From assembly GCF_019799945.1 (NCBI RefSeq), contig NZ_JABGCH010000005.1, positions 124,001-188,000 of the forward strand: a DNA stretch of 64,000 nucleotides, written 5' to 3'. The first letter of the stretch is position 1. Every line of letters begins with the position of its first letter. The stretch is from Modestobacter marinus. Lineage in GTDB: Bacteria; Actinomycetota; Actinomycetes; Mycobacteriales; Geodermatophilaceae. Under the pieces are notes generated by a model. That model made no database searches. It was not told where the DNA came from and saw only the letters and a list, made by a program, of their open reading frames with translations. Positions 1 through 7,210 of the stretch are shown here, piece by piece. The position numbers and the translations under genes were made by a program.

Positions 1-1
1 G

Positions 2-658
2 CTGCTGGTGCTGCAGGGCATGGACACCAGCGGCAAGGGTGGCGTGGTGGAGCACGTCCTCGGCGCGGTGGAGCCGCACGGCGTGCACGCGGTCACCTTC
101 GGCCGGCCGACGCCGGAGGAGCTGCGGCACTCCTTCCTCTGGCGGGTCCGCCGTGCGGTGCCCGCCCCCGGCATGATCGGCGTCTTCAACCGGTCTCACT
201 ACGAGGACGTGCTGGTCAGCTGGGTGCGTCAGCTGGCCGAGCCCGAGGTGGTGGAGCGCCGCTACCGCGAGATCGTCCGGTTCGAGCGCCGGCTCGCCGA
301 CGACGGCGTCACCGTCCTCAAGGTCTTCCTGCACGTGTCGCCGTGGGAGCAGAAGGAACGGCTGCTGGCCCGGCTCGACGACTCGGGCGCACGGTGGAAG
401 TTCGACCCCTCCGACGTGGACGACCGGGCGCTGTGGCCGGAGTACCAGCGCGCCTACGCGGTCGCGCTCGAGCGCACCGACTCCGACGCGGCGCCGTGGT
501 ACGTCGTCCCGGCCGACCGCAAGTGGTACCGCAACTGGGCGGTGGGGCGGCTGCTGCGCGAGACGCTCACCGAGCTGCAGCCGCGGCTGCCCGAACCGTC
601 CTGGGACGTCGACGAGCAGCGCGACCGGCTGCTGGAGGAGCCGCCCCTCACCGGCTGA
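2..658 (+). CDS. Polyphosphate kinase 2 family protein (PPK2), 5' truncated by window edge
   Basis: PPK2 enzymes transfer phosphate between polyphosphate and nucleotides in the cytosol. The visible 218 residues start just before the Walker A loop GMDTSGKGG. They continue with the lid/Walker B region FNRSHYED and the conserved C-terminal stretch DRKWYRNWAVGRLL. The family is usually about 270-300 residues, so roughly 50-70 N-terminal residues, and the start codon, lie outside the window. The reading frame is open to base 2. The 3' end overlaps the converging BrkB gene by 11 bp. Whether it prefers ADP, AMP or GDP cannot be told from this fragment. Confidence 0.93.
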   Translation: MLVLQGMDTSGKGGVVEHVLGAVEPHGVHAVTFGRPTPEELRHSFLWRVRRAVPAPGMIGVFNRSHYEDVLVSWVRQLAEPEVVERRYREIVRFERRLADDGVTVLKVFLHVSPWEQKERLLARLDDSGARWKFDPSDVDDRALWPEYQRAYAVALERTDSDAAPWYVVPADRKWYRNWAVGRLLRETLTELQPRLPEPSWDVDEQRDRLLEEPPLTG

Positions 659-1484
659 GCGCCGGCGTGCCGCGGCGGATCCGCTCGTCCAGCGCCTGGG
701 TGCCCAGCCAGCCGGCCAGCAGCACCAGGTGCAGCAGGAACAGCCAGAAGCCGACGGCGACCACCCCGCCGACCACGGTCAGCCCGCCGAACGGGGCGCC
801 CAGGTCGATCGGCAGGGCCAGGAACAGCACGAACCCCTGCAGGAAGCCGGACAGGCAGGCCGCGGTGAACAGGGCGCCGACGGCGACGGCGGACCACCGC
901 AGCCGCTCGGCAGCCACCACCCGGAACACCCAGATCAGCGGCACGGTGAGCGCGGCGAGGACCGAGTAGTAGCCGACGGCGAACGCGGCGAGGCCCGAGC
1001 TGACCCCCGGCTCCTCCGCGAGCCGCGCCAGGGCCGCGCCGGCCACCAGCAGCGGGTACATCAGCAGCGGCGCCAGCAGCAGCAGGGGGAGGGACAGCGC
1101 GCGGCCGCGCCAGGCGGTGAACCGGTCCTGCGTGCTGCTGAACCGCAGCAGCGCCCGGCGCAGCCCCTCGCCGTAGAGGGAGATCGGCAGCAGGGTCAGC
1201 AGCGCCTCGACCGCGCTCAGCCCGGTGCCGGCCTCGGCCAGCCGGCCGAGCGCCCGGGGGGCGCCCAGTTCGGCCGGGAGCACCCCGGCGAGCTGGTCGG
1301 TCAGCTCCCGCACGGTGCCCGGGCTGGTCACCCAGCTGGTCAGGCCGAGGGCCAGCACCAGCCCCGGGACGACGGCGATCCCCGCGTAGAAGGTGAGCCC
1401 CGCGGCGATGAGCGCGGTGTCCCGCCCGCGCAGCCGGACCCGGACGGTGGCCAGCAGGCCGCGCACCTCTCTCGCCACCTGCAC
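648..1484 (-). CDS. YihY/BrkB family inner-membrane protein
   Basis: The 278-residue integral membrane protein has the family pattern: a short cytoplasmic N-terminus, a first hydrophobic segment with ALIAAGLTFYAGIAVVPGLV (residues about 29-48), then about five further membrane segments rich in Leu, Val and Ala. The central LYGEGLRRALLRF motif is typical of BrkB/YihY proteins. The molecular role of the family is not established; the old name ribonuclease BN is wrong for it. It converges on and slightly overlaps the polyphosphate kinase gene. GTG start. Confidence 0.85.
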   Translation of the reverse strand: MQVAREVRGLLATVRVRLRGRDTALIAAGLTFYAGIAVVPGLVLALGLTSWVTSPGTVRELTDQLAGVLPAELGAPRALGRLAEAGTGLSAVEALLTLLPISLYGEGLRRALLRFSSTQDRFTAWRGRALSLPLLLLAPLLMYPLLVAGAALARLAEEPGVSSGLAAFAVGYYSVLAALTVPLIWVFRVVAAERLRWSAVAVGALFTAACLSGFLQGFVLFLALPIDLGAPFGGLTVVGGVVAVGFWLFLLHLVLLAGWLGTQALDERIRRGTPALSR

Positions 1485-1530
1485 CGGGCCATGTCACCAG
1501 GTCGCGGGGCGTCGTGCCCGTCGAGGGGGG

Positions 1531-1674
1531 TCAGCCGAGGGCGGACACGAGAATCATGTAGCCGAACGCGACGACGATGATCAACGCGATCGTGACGAGG
1601 ATGAGCGTGCGTGCCCGGCTCCGTGGCAGCTTCTCCCCACCGTCGTCGGCGGGGCGCTTCGGTGCGGTGCTCAT
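1531..1674 (-). CDS. Small single-pass membrane protein (47 aa)
   Basis: A 47-codon frame starts with ATG and has a hydrophilic Lys/Arg/Asp-rich N-terminal half (residues 1-25) followed by one hydrophobic helix (LILVTIALIIVVAFGYMILV, about 25-44). The layout predicts a tail-anchored small membrane protein. I do not recognise a named family. Codon third positions are G/C-rich like its neighbours. It lies between the BrkB gene and the FAD oxidoreductase, all on the minus strand. Confidence 0.6.
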   Translation of the reverse strand: MSTAPKRPADDGGEKLPRSRARTLILVTIALIIVVAFGYMILVSALG

Positions 1675-1781
1675 GCGGTCTCCCGAGTGGCGTCGGAGGG
1701 AGCCGGCCGGGGGATGACCGGCTCTGTCTGGGTTCCCCGTGACCTGCCGCCCACGCATCGCCGCCCGCGTCAGCGGGTCGG

Positions 1782-3335
1782 TCACCGCCCCAGCAGGTGC
1801 TGGGCGGCGGCGAAGCCGCCCAGCCCGCTCACCGCGCCCCCGCGGACGGTCCCGCCCGACGACGCCGCGACCACCCGGGGGTGCACGGTCGCCACGCCCC
1901 AGCTGCCCGCCTCGGTGGGCTCGGCGGCCAGCGGCCAGGACAGGTCGCCGTGGAAGATGTGCCCGCCGGGCATGGCCAGCGAGGCCTCCACGTCCAGCGG
2001 GGACGCCGCCTGCAGGCACGGCCGGCCGTCGGCGTCCCGGGCCAGGCAGTCCAGCAGCGGCTCGGCCAGGTACGCGTCCAGCTGGCCCACCACCCGGGCG
2101 ACCGCCTCGTCGCGGGTGCCGGCGGGGTAGGCGGAGAACAGCTCCGCGGGGGTGTGCAGCCCGAAGAGCGTGAGCGTGTGCAGGCCGGTGCCCCCGACGA
2201 TCGTCGGGTCGGTCAGCGAGTGGCAGTAGACCTCGAACGGGATCACGTCGGGCAGCCGGCCGGCCGCGGCCTGCGCGTACGCCGCGTCGATCTGCGAGGC
2301 GGCCTCGTCGACGTGGAACGTGCCGCTGAACGCCCGGTGCGGGTCGTCGCCCGAGCGGAGCCGGGGCAGCCGGGCGAGCACCATGTTGACCTTGAGCTGC
2401 GAGCCCGACGGCCGGGGAGCGGGGGCGGCGTCCAGCAGCTCGTCCAGCACGGCCGGCGCCGCCCCGGAGACGGCGAACCCCGCGTCGGCAGCGCGCGCCG
2501 TCCCGTCGTCGTCGGTCCAGTGCACGGTGACGCCGTCCGCCCGGGTCTCGATCGCGGTGACCGTCGCCCCGGTGACCAGCTCGGCTCCCGCGGCGCGCGC
2601 GGCCGTGGCGATCGCGCCGCTCACCGCGCCCATCCCGCCGGCCGGCACCCGCCACCGCCCGGTGCCGTTGCCGATCAGGTGGTACAGGAAGCACCGGCCG
2701 GCCAGGCCGTCGGCGGCGTGGACGTCGGCGAACGTGCCGATCAGCCCGTCGGTGAGCGCGATCCCGCGGACGACGTCGTCGGACAGGTGCGCAGCGACCA
2801 CGTCGGCCAGCGGGCGTTCCCGCAGGTCTTGCCACAGCTCCCGGTCCCGGAGCCGGCCGGCGAGCTCCGCCTCGCCGAGCAGCGGCTCGGTGAGGGTCGG
2901 CGCGAGGTCCTCGGCGAGGGTCGCCAGCCGGCCGTAGAACCGCTGCCAGCCGGCGAACTCCGCGTCCCCGCCGGTGAGGGCGTGGAAGGAGGCGGCCGTC
3001 GCCGGGCCCTCCTCCCGCTCGATCAGCAGCCCACCGTGAGCGCCGTCACGCACCAGGGGGGTGTAGGAGGCGACCGCGCGGTCCAGCAGCGTCACCGACA
3101 GGTCGAGGTCGGTGACGATCCGGTCGGGCAGGAGGCTGACCAGGTAGGAGTACGCCGACAGTCGGACGTCGACCCCCTCGAACACCTGCTGGCTGATCGC
3201 GGCCCCGCCGAGCACGGGCCGCCGCTCCAGCACCAGCACCGACCACCCGGCGCGGGCCAGGTAGGCAGCGGCGACCAGGCCGTTGTGCCCGCCGCCGACG
3301 ACGACGGCGTCGTAGCGGGCAGCCGGGCCGGTCAC
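1782..3335 (-). CDS. FAD-dependent NAD(P)-binding oxidoreductase (phytoene desaturase/PYROXD2-like)
   Basis: This 517-residue flavoprotein has an N-terminal Rossmann motif VVVGGGHNGLVAAAYLARAG (residues about 11-30), followed by the ERRPVLGGAA segment expected for FAD binding. The C-terminal SGLGGFAAAQHLL segment fits the second FAD contact. This is the amine-oxidase/carotenoid-desaturase superfamily, most like the PYROXD2 branch. The substrate is unknown, and no carotenoid genes surround it. Its GTG start overlaps the stop of the upstream GNAT gene (GTGA), so the two are probably translationally coupled. Confidence 0.85.
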   Translation of the reverse strand: MTGPAARYDAVVVGGGHNGLVAAAYLARAGWSVLVLERRPVLGGAAISQQVFEGVDVRLSAYSYLVSLLPDRIVTDLDLSVTLLDRAVASYTPLVRDGAHGGLLIEREEGPATAASFHALTGGDAEFAGWQRFYGRLATLAEDLAPTLTEPLLGEAELAGRLRDRELWQDLRERPLADVVAAHLSDDVVRGIALTDGLIGTFADVHAADGLAGRCFLYHLIGNGTGRWRVPAGGMGAVSGAIATAARAAGAELVTGATVTAIETRADGVTVHWTDDDGTARAADAGFAVSGAAPAVLDELLDAAPAPRPSGSQLKVNMVLARLPRLRSGDDPHRAFSGTFHVDEAASQIDAAYAQAAAGRLPDVIPFEVYCHSLTDPTIVGGTGLHTLTLFGLHTPAELFSAYPAGTRDEAVARVVGQLDAYLAEPLLDCLARDADGRPCLQAASPLDVEASLAMPGGHIFHGDLSWPLAAEPTEAGSWGVATVHPRVVAASSGGTVRGGAVSGLGGFAAAQHLLGR

Positions 3336-3784
3336 GTGAGGCCCCGCGCGAGGAAGAGGGAGTCCTGGTCGTCCCCGTGGTGGCCGAACGCGGCGGCCGG
3401 CTCGTACCCGGCCCGGGTGTGGAGGCCGACGGCCTCGGGCTGCCGGGGACCGGTCTGGAGGCGGCGGGTGGTCCAGCCGCGGCTGAGCGCCTCGACCTCC
3501 AGGCCGGCGAGCAGCAGCTTGGACACCCCGCGCCGCCGGGCGGCCGGGACGACGTAGATCCGCTTCAGCTCGGCCTCCCCGTCGCCGAGGGGGCGCAGCG
3601 CCCCGCAGCCGATGGGCGTGCCGGCGTCGTCCCGCGCCAGCAGGACCACGGCGACGTCGGAGGCGGACGGCGGCCGGCCGGACTCGCCGGCGCCGTCGTA
3701 GCGGGCGCGCAGCTCCGCCTGCTGCTCGGTGGTCAGCCGGGCGACCTCCGGGTCGTCCCAGGCGGCGGAGGAGATCGTCGGCAC
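3332..3784 (-). CDS. GNAT family N-acetyltransferase
   Basis: A 150-residue acetyltransferase of the GNAT fold. The acetyl-CoA pyrophosphate loop is visible in IYVVPAARRRGVSKLLLAGL (about residues 88-107), preceded by GCGALRPLGDGEAELKRI. The acceptor substrate cannot be predicted. No ATG is available; I chose the GTG giving VPTISSAAWDDPEV because the sequence upstream in frame lacks protein-like composition. It precedes the FAD oxidoreductase and overlaps it by 4 bp. Confidence 0.85.
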   Translation of the reverse strand: MPTISSAAWDDPEVARLTTEQQAELRARYDGAGESGRPPSASDVAVVLLARDDAGTPIGCGALRPLGDGEAELKRIYVVPAARRRGVSKLLLAGLEVEALSRGWTTRRLQTGPRQPEAVGLHTRAGYEPAAAFGHHGDDQDSLFLARGLT

Positions 3785-4029
3785 CGGCTCATCCTGGTGG
3801 GTCGGTGTGCGCGTGGTGCAACAGGCCCCACACGAACTGGGCGCGGACCCCGCCGGGCAGGTGCTTCTCCCAGCGGTGCGACCTGGTCGGGCCGCGTGTC
3901 GGCCATCCGGCGGAACGGGACGAGGCAGAACTTCTGCCGGGCCAGGCCCTGGACACCGCGGGCCTGTCACGCTCCGTCAGCGTGTCGAAGCACACGCTCG
4001 GACTTTTTGCACAGATTGACCGAAGCCGT

Positions 4030-4059
4030 TTGTCACGACCACATAACGCCCCCTATGGT
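4030..4059 (+). promoter_or_regulatory. Candidate promoter for the riboswitch-NlpC transcript
   Basis: A TTGTCA hexamer (4030-4035) and TATGGT (4054-4059) are separated by 18 bp. They lie just upstream of the start of the riboswitch, so transcription would begin near 4066. The boxes are reasonable for a housekeeping sigma factor but only partly match consensus. This is an inference from position and sequence. Confidence 0.4.
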
Positions 4060-4077
4060 CGAGCGCGGTTCGGACGG

Positions 4078-4266
4078 GCACCTACGCCACCTCCCGGGTG
4101 ACGACCGGCCGGACCGCCGCCGAACCACGCGGCCCGTGCACGACCGGCGGACCGCAGGACCGGGGACCCACCGCAGTACTGGGGTGAAGCACTCCGCGGC
4201 CCGTCTCGGGCCGCCGGTGCCGGGCGCCTTCCCGCCCGAACCCGTCAGCTAACTCGGTAGGCGGCA
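4078..4266 (+). promoter_or_regulatory. c-di-AMP riboswitch (ydaO/yuaA class)
   Basis: The leader carries the class signature: GGGGACCCACCG then TGGGGTGAAGC (about 4166-4190), and the 3' core CCGAACCCGTCAGCTAAC followed by CGGTAGGCGG (4236-4265). The closing P1 helix can form between CCTAC (4081-4085) and GTAGG (4257-4261). In actinobacteria this class is known to sit upstream of cell-wall hydrolase genes (Rpf and NlpC/P60 types) and to lower expression when c-di-AMP is high. Its 3' end lies about 30 nt before the NlpC/P60 start, which fits control of transcription read-through or of ribosome access. Boundaries are approximate. Confidence 0.85.
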
Positions 4267-4294
4267 CGTGGAAGAAGGGACACACCCGCCAGAC

Positions 4295-5359
4295 ATGGCG
4301 CGTTCGCACAGCCCTGCCCGTCGGCGGGCGACCCCTCGTCGGGTCCTCCTCACGCTCCTCGTCGCCGGCGGCGTCGCGCTCACCCCGCTGCCGGCCCTGG
4401 CCGACCCCACCACCTCGGGTGAGGCCGCGACCCTGGTCGCCGAGAAGGCGCACGAGCTCGAGGTCGTCACCGAGCAGTTCAACGACGCCCGTGAGGAACT
4501 GAAGGCCAAGCAGGCCGCGGCCGACGAGGCCGCCGCCCAGGCCGAGGCCGCCGAGACCGCGCTGACCACTGCCCGGGACTCCGTCCGCGAGGTGGCCCGC
4601 AGCGCCTACACCGGCGAGCGGCTGAGCACCCTCGAGGCGATGCTCAGCAGCTCCTCGTCCGACGAGCTGATGGACCGCGTCGGCACCCTCGACGTCATCG
4701 CCGCGCACAACACCGAGGTCCTCGCGGCGGCCCAGGCCGCCGACGACACCGCCAAGCAGGCGCAGGACGCCGCCGCCCGGGCCGCGGCCGACGCGCGGGG
4801 ACAGGTCGACCGGGTCGCCGCCCAGCAGAGCGACCTGAACGCGCAGATCGCCGACTACCAGGCCCAGTACGAGCGGCTGACCGCCGCGGAGCAGGCGGCC
4901 TCCCGCGCCGATGCGGAGCGGTCGCACTCGAACACCTCGGCCCTGCCGCCGGGTGCGGTGCCCGCCCCCGCGGCTCCGCCGGCCGGCCCGGTCGTCGGCG
5001 GCAGCGGTGCCGCGCAGGCCGCCGTCAGCACCGCCATGGCGCAGGTGGGCGACCCGTACGTCTGGGCCGCCGCGGGGCCGAACTCCTTCGACTGCTCCGG
5101 CCTGGTGCAGTACGCCTACGCCGCCGCGGGCATCTCCCTGCCCCACTCCAGCAAGGGCCAGGCCTCGACGGGCCGCGCGGTCAGCCGCGGCGACCTCCAA
5201 CCCGGCGACGTCCTGGCCTTCTACAGCCCGGTCAGCCATGTCGGCATCTACATCGGCAACGGGCAGATGGTGCACGCGCCGACGTCCGGCAGCACCGTCA
5301 AGGTCGTCCCGGTCGACTACATGGGGCAGATCACCGCGATGCGCCGTCTCGCCGGCTGA
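4295..5359 (+). CDS. Secreted NlpC/P60 peptidoglycan endopeptidase with N-terminal coiled coil
   Basis: The protein (354 aa) should cleave stem peptides of peptidoglycan outside the cell. It has a signal peptide (Arg-rich start, hydrophobic LLTLLVAGGVALTPLPALA, cleavage near ALA-DP), then a long Ala/Glu/Gln coiled coil (about 35-210), a Pro/Ala linker, and a C-terminal NlpC/P60 domain. The catalytic Cys267 lies in FDCSGLVQYAY, His315 in SHVGIYIG and the third polar residue His327 in MVHAP. The overall design matches RipA-like actinobacterial hydrolases. I chose the ATG at 4295 because the upstream in-frame GTG lies within the riboswitch/leader boundary. Regulation by the upstream c-di-AMP riboswitch is likely. 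Confidence 0.93.
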   Translation: MARSHSPARRRATPRRVLLTLLVAGGVALTPLPALADPTTSGEAATLVAEKAHELEVVTEQFNDAREELKAKQAAADEAAAQAEAAETALTTARDSVREVARSAYTGERLSTLEAMLSSSSSDELMDRVGTLDVIAAHNTEVLAAAQAADDTAKQAQDAAARAAADARGQVDRVAAQQSDLNAQIADYQAQYERLTAAEQAASRADAERSHSNTSALPPGAVPAPAAPPAGPVVGGSGAAQAAVSTAMAQVGDPYVWAAAGPNSFDCSGLVQYAYAAAGISLPHSSKGQASTGRAVSRGDLQPGDVLAFYSPVSHVGIYIGNGQMVHAPTSGSTVKVVPVDYMGQITAMRRLAG

Positions 5360-5363
5360 GCAC

Positions 5364-5422
5364 GGACCCGGTCCTCCTCCCCGCTCGCAGGCTCGCGGCG
5401 AGCCTCTGGACCGGGCCGCTCC
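5364..5422 (+). repeat. Structured 3'-UTR repeat element, copy 1
   Basis: A 59-nt sequence begins 4 nt after the NlpC/P60 stop codon. It is about 90% identical to the reverse strand of 20466-20525, with the last 32 nt identical. It can fold into an outer stem (GGACCCGGTCC against GGACCGGGCC) enclosing a small hairpin GCTCG-CGG-CGAGC. Exactly 13 nt separate it from a terminator-like hairpin, as at the other copy. I do not know a named family for it. Confidence 0.75.
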
Positions 5423-5435
5423 GCGGCACGTTCCG

Positions 5436-5460
5436 CCCCGGTCGCCCTCGGCGACCGGGG
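5436..5460 (+). terminator. Terminator-like hairpin after the NlpC/P60 gene
   Basis: A perfect 11-bp stem (CCCCGGTCGCC / GGCGACCGGGG) with a 3-nt loop stands 77 nt past the stop codon. No U-tract follows, as is common in high-GC actinobacteria. Confidence 0.65.
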
Positions 5461-5530
5461 CTCCGTGCCGTCCGGGGGACGTCCGTCACATCCGGGAGCC
5501 CGCGCGCCCGGTCGCGCGTTGACCCCGGTC

Positions 5531-5875
5531 GTGGCTCCCCGACTCCTCGATCCCCCGACCGTCGCCCGCGCCTTCCGCGCCGTCGCCATCGCCGAGGCGG
5601 TGTCCTGGGTGCTGTTGCTCGCCGGCATGTTCGTGAAGTGGGTGCTGGGCACCTCGGAGCTCGGCGTCCAGCTGGCCGGGCCGGTGCACGGCGCGGTCTT
5701 CGTGCTCTACGTCGGGCTCGCCCTCCTCGCCTGGCGGGTGCTTCGCTGGACCCCGCGCACGGCGCTGCTGGCCCTCGCCGCGTCGGTCCCCCCGTTGGTC
5801 ACCGTCTGGTTCGAGCGGTGGGCGCAGCGTGCCGGGCACCTGCCGTCCGGGGCGGCGACGGCGACGGCTGACTAG
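5531..5875 (+). CDS. DUF3817 domain membrane protein
   Basis: The 114-residue protein has three to four hydrophobic segments. It shows the DUF3817 hallmarks: AFRAVAIAEAVSWVLLLAGM near the N-terminus, then GPVHGAVFVLYVGLAL and a final PLVTVWFERWA. The family is widespread in actinobacteria and is of unknown function. I set the start at the GTG giving VAPRLLDPP because the 22 codons upstream in this frame overlap the intergenic hairpin region and look non-coding. It ends 9 nt before the beta-lactamase-like gene, suggesting co-transcription. Confidence 0.8.
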   Translation: MAPRLLDPPTVARAFRAVAIAEAVSWVLLLAGMFVKWVLGTSELGVQLAGPVHGAVFVLYVGLALLAWRVLRWTPRTALLALAASVPPLVTVWFERWAQRAGHLPSGAATATAD

Positions 5876-5884
5876 CCTCCGCCC

Positions 5885-7210
5885 ATGGTCGAACCCGTCC
5901 TGCCCACCACCGCCCACCGGCTGCTCGCTCGCACCGCCCGCGTGCAGCGGGACGGCCGGGCGCCGAGCCTGGTGGCCGGGGTGGTCCGGGACGGCGGGCT
6001 GGCCTGGTCGGGGGGTCGAGGGGACGTCGCCGAGCCGCACACCGACGTCCAGTACCGGCTCGGCTCGATCAGCAAGACGATCACCGCCGTCGTGGTCATG
6101 CGGCTGCGCGACCAGGGCCGGCTGGGCCTCGACGACCCGCTCGAGGAGCACGTGCCCGGCACGCCGCTCGGCGACCGGACGGTCGGCCAGCTGCTCTCCC
6201 ACCTCGCCGGCGTGACCTCGGAGAGCCCCGGCGGCTGGTGGGAGCGGGTCCCCGGCGGCTCGCTGGCGGACCTGCAGCTCACCGCGGACGACGTCGTGCT
6301 CGGCACCTCCCGGCGGTTCCACTACTCCAACCTGGGGTTCGGGCTGCTCGGGGAGCTGGTCGCCCGGCAGCGCGGGCGGTCCTGGGAGGACGTCGTCCGG
6401 GACGAGGTGCTCGCCCCGCTGGACATGACCCGCACGACTGCCCGGCCCAGCGGCCGGGCGGCCGCGGGAACGGCCGTGCACCCGTGGGCCGACGTCGTCC
6501 TCCCCGAGCCCGAGCACGACGCCGGGGTGATGGCGGCGGCCGGCCAGCTGTGGGCGACGCTGGCCGACCTCGGCCGGTTCGCCGCGTTCCTGCTCGGCGA
6601 CACCGGGGAGGTGCTCTCCCCGGCGACCCTCGAGGAGATGACGGTGCCGGCGGGCGTGGACCCCTCGGTGCCGGGCTGGTCGGCCTACGGGCTCGGGCTG
6701 CAGGTGCTACGGGTGGACGGGCAGACCCTGGTCGGGCACGGCGGCTCCATGCCCGGTTTCCTCGCCGGCGTCTTCGTCGACCGGGTGGAGGAGGCCGGCG
6801 CGGTCGTGCTGGCCAACACGACCAGCGGGCTGGACCCCCTGGTGCCCGGGCTGCTCGGCGACCTGCGCGAGGCCGAACCGCGGATCGTCGCCGCCTGGGC
6901 GCCGCAGCCCCCGCCGGTGCCGCTGGAGCAGCTCGGCGTCTGGTTCTGGGGGCCGGCGCCGCACGTGCTGCGGGCGCAGGGCGGCGGGCTGCTGCACCTC
7001 GGGCCGATGCCCGGGCGCGCGGGCCGGGCCAGCCGGTTCGCCCCGCGACCGGACGGCACCTGGGTGGGGCTGGACGGCTACTACGCCGGCGAGACGCTGC
7101 GCATCGCGCCGGACCACCTGGACCTGGCGACCTTCGTCCTCACCCGGACGCCCTACGACCCCGAAGCCCCGGTGCCCGGCGGGGTCGACGAGCGCGGCTG
7201 GACGGCCTAG
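5885..7210 (+). CDS. Serine hydrolase of the class C beta-lactamase / penicillin-binding family
   Basis: The 441-residue protein has the three active-site motifs of the family. The nucleophile motif is SISK (about residues 61-64) in YRLGSISKTITAVVVMRL; the tyrosine motif is YSNLGFG (about 147-153); the third motif is the HGG triad in VGHGGSMPGF (about 284). It is probably a D-alanyl peptidase or esterase. It lacks an obvious signal peptide, so true beta-lactamase activity is doubtful. Its TAG stop is split by the target site of the adjacent IS element: TA belongs to the target and G to the IS end, so the protein itself is intact. Confidence 0.88.
   Translation: MVEPVLPTTAHRLLARTARVQRDGRAPSLVAGVVRDGGLAWSGGRGDVAEPHTDVQYRLGSISKTITAVVVMRLRDQGRLGLDDPLEEHVPGTPLGDRTVGQLLSHLAGVTSESPGGWWERVPGGSLADLQLTADDVVLGTSRRFHYSNLGFGLLGELVARQRGRSWEDVVRDEVLAPLDMTRTTARPSGRAAAGTAVHPWADVVLPEPEHDAGVMAAAGQLWATLADLGRFAAFLLGDTGEVLSPATLEEMTVPAGVDPSVPGWSAYGLGLQVLRVDGQTLVGHGGSMPGFLAGVFVDRVEEAGAVVLANTTSGLDPLVPGLLGDLREAEPRIVAAWAPQPPPVPLEQLGVWFWGPAPHVLRAQGGGLLHLGPMPGRAGRASRFAPRPDGTWVGLDGYYAGETLRIAPDHLDLATFVLTRTPYDPEAPVPGGVDERGWTA
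7208..7209. repeat. TA target-site duplication, left
   Basis: The dinucleotide TA directly flanks the left terminal repeat of the IS630-type element and is repeated at 8492-8493. TA duplication is the rule for the IS630/Tc1 group. Confidence 0.75.

Noticed and set aside
454-1497. Long frames antisense to the PPK2 and BrkB genes, and many similar long Arg/Gly/Pro/Ala-rich frames throughout
   Set aside because: These are shadow frames produced by the high G+C of third positions; they lack motifs and overlap well-supported genes.
3789-3995. A 68-codon minus-strand frame ending LPGGVRAQFVWGLLHHAHTD
   Set aside because: The last 30 codons look protein-like and lie just before the GNAT gene, but the first half has shadow-frame composition and no family is recognised. 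It could be a broken short gene; not enough support to call.
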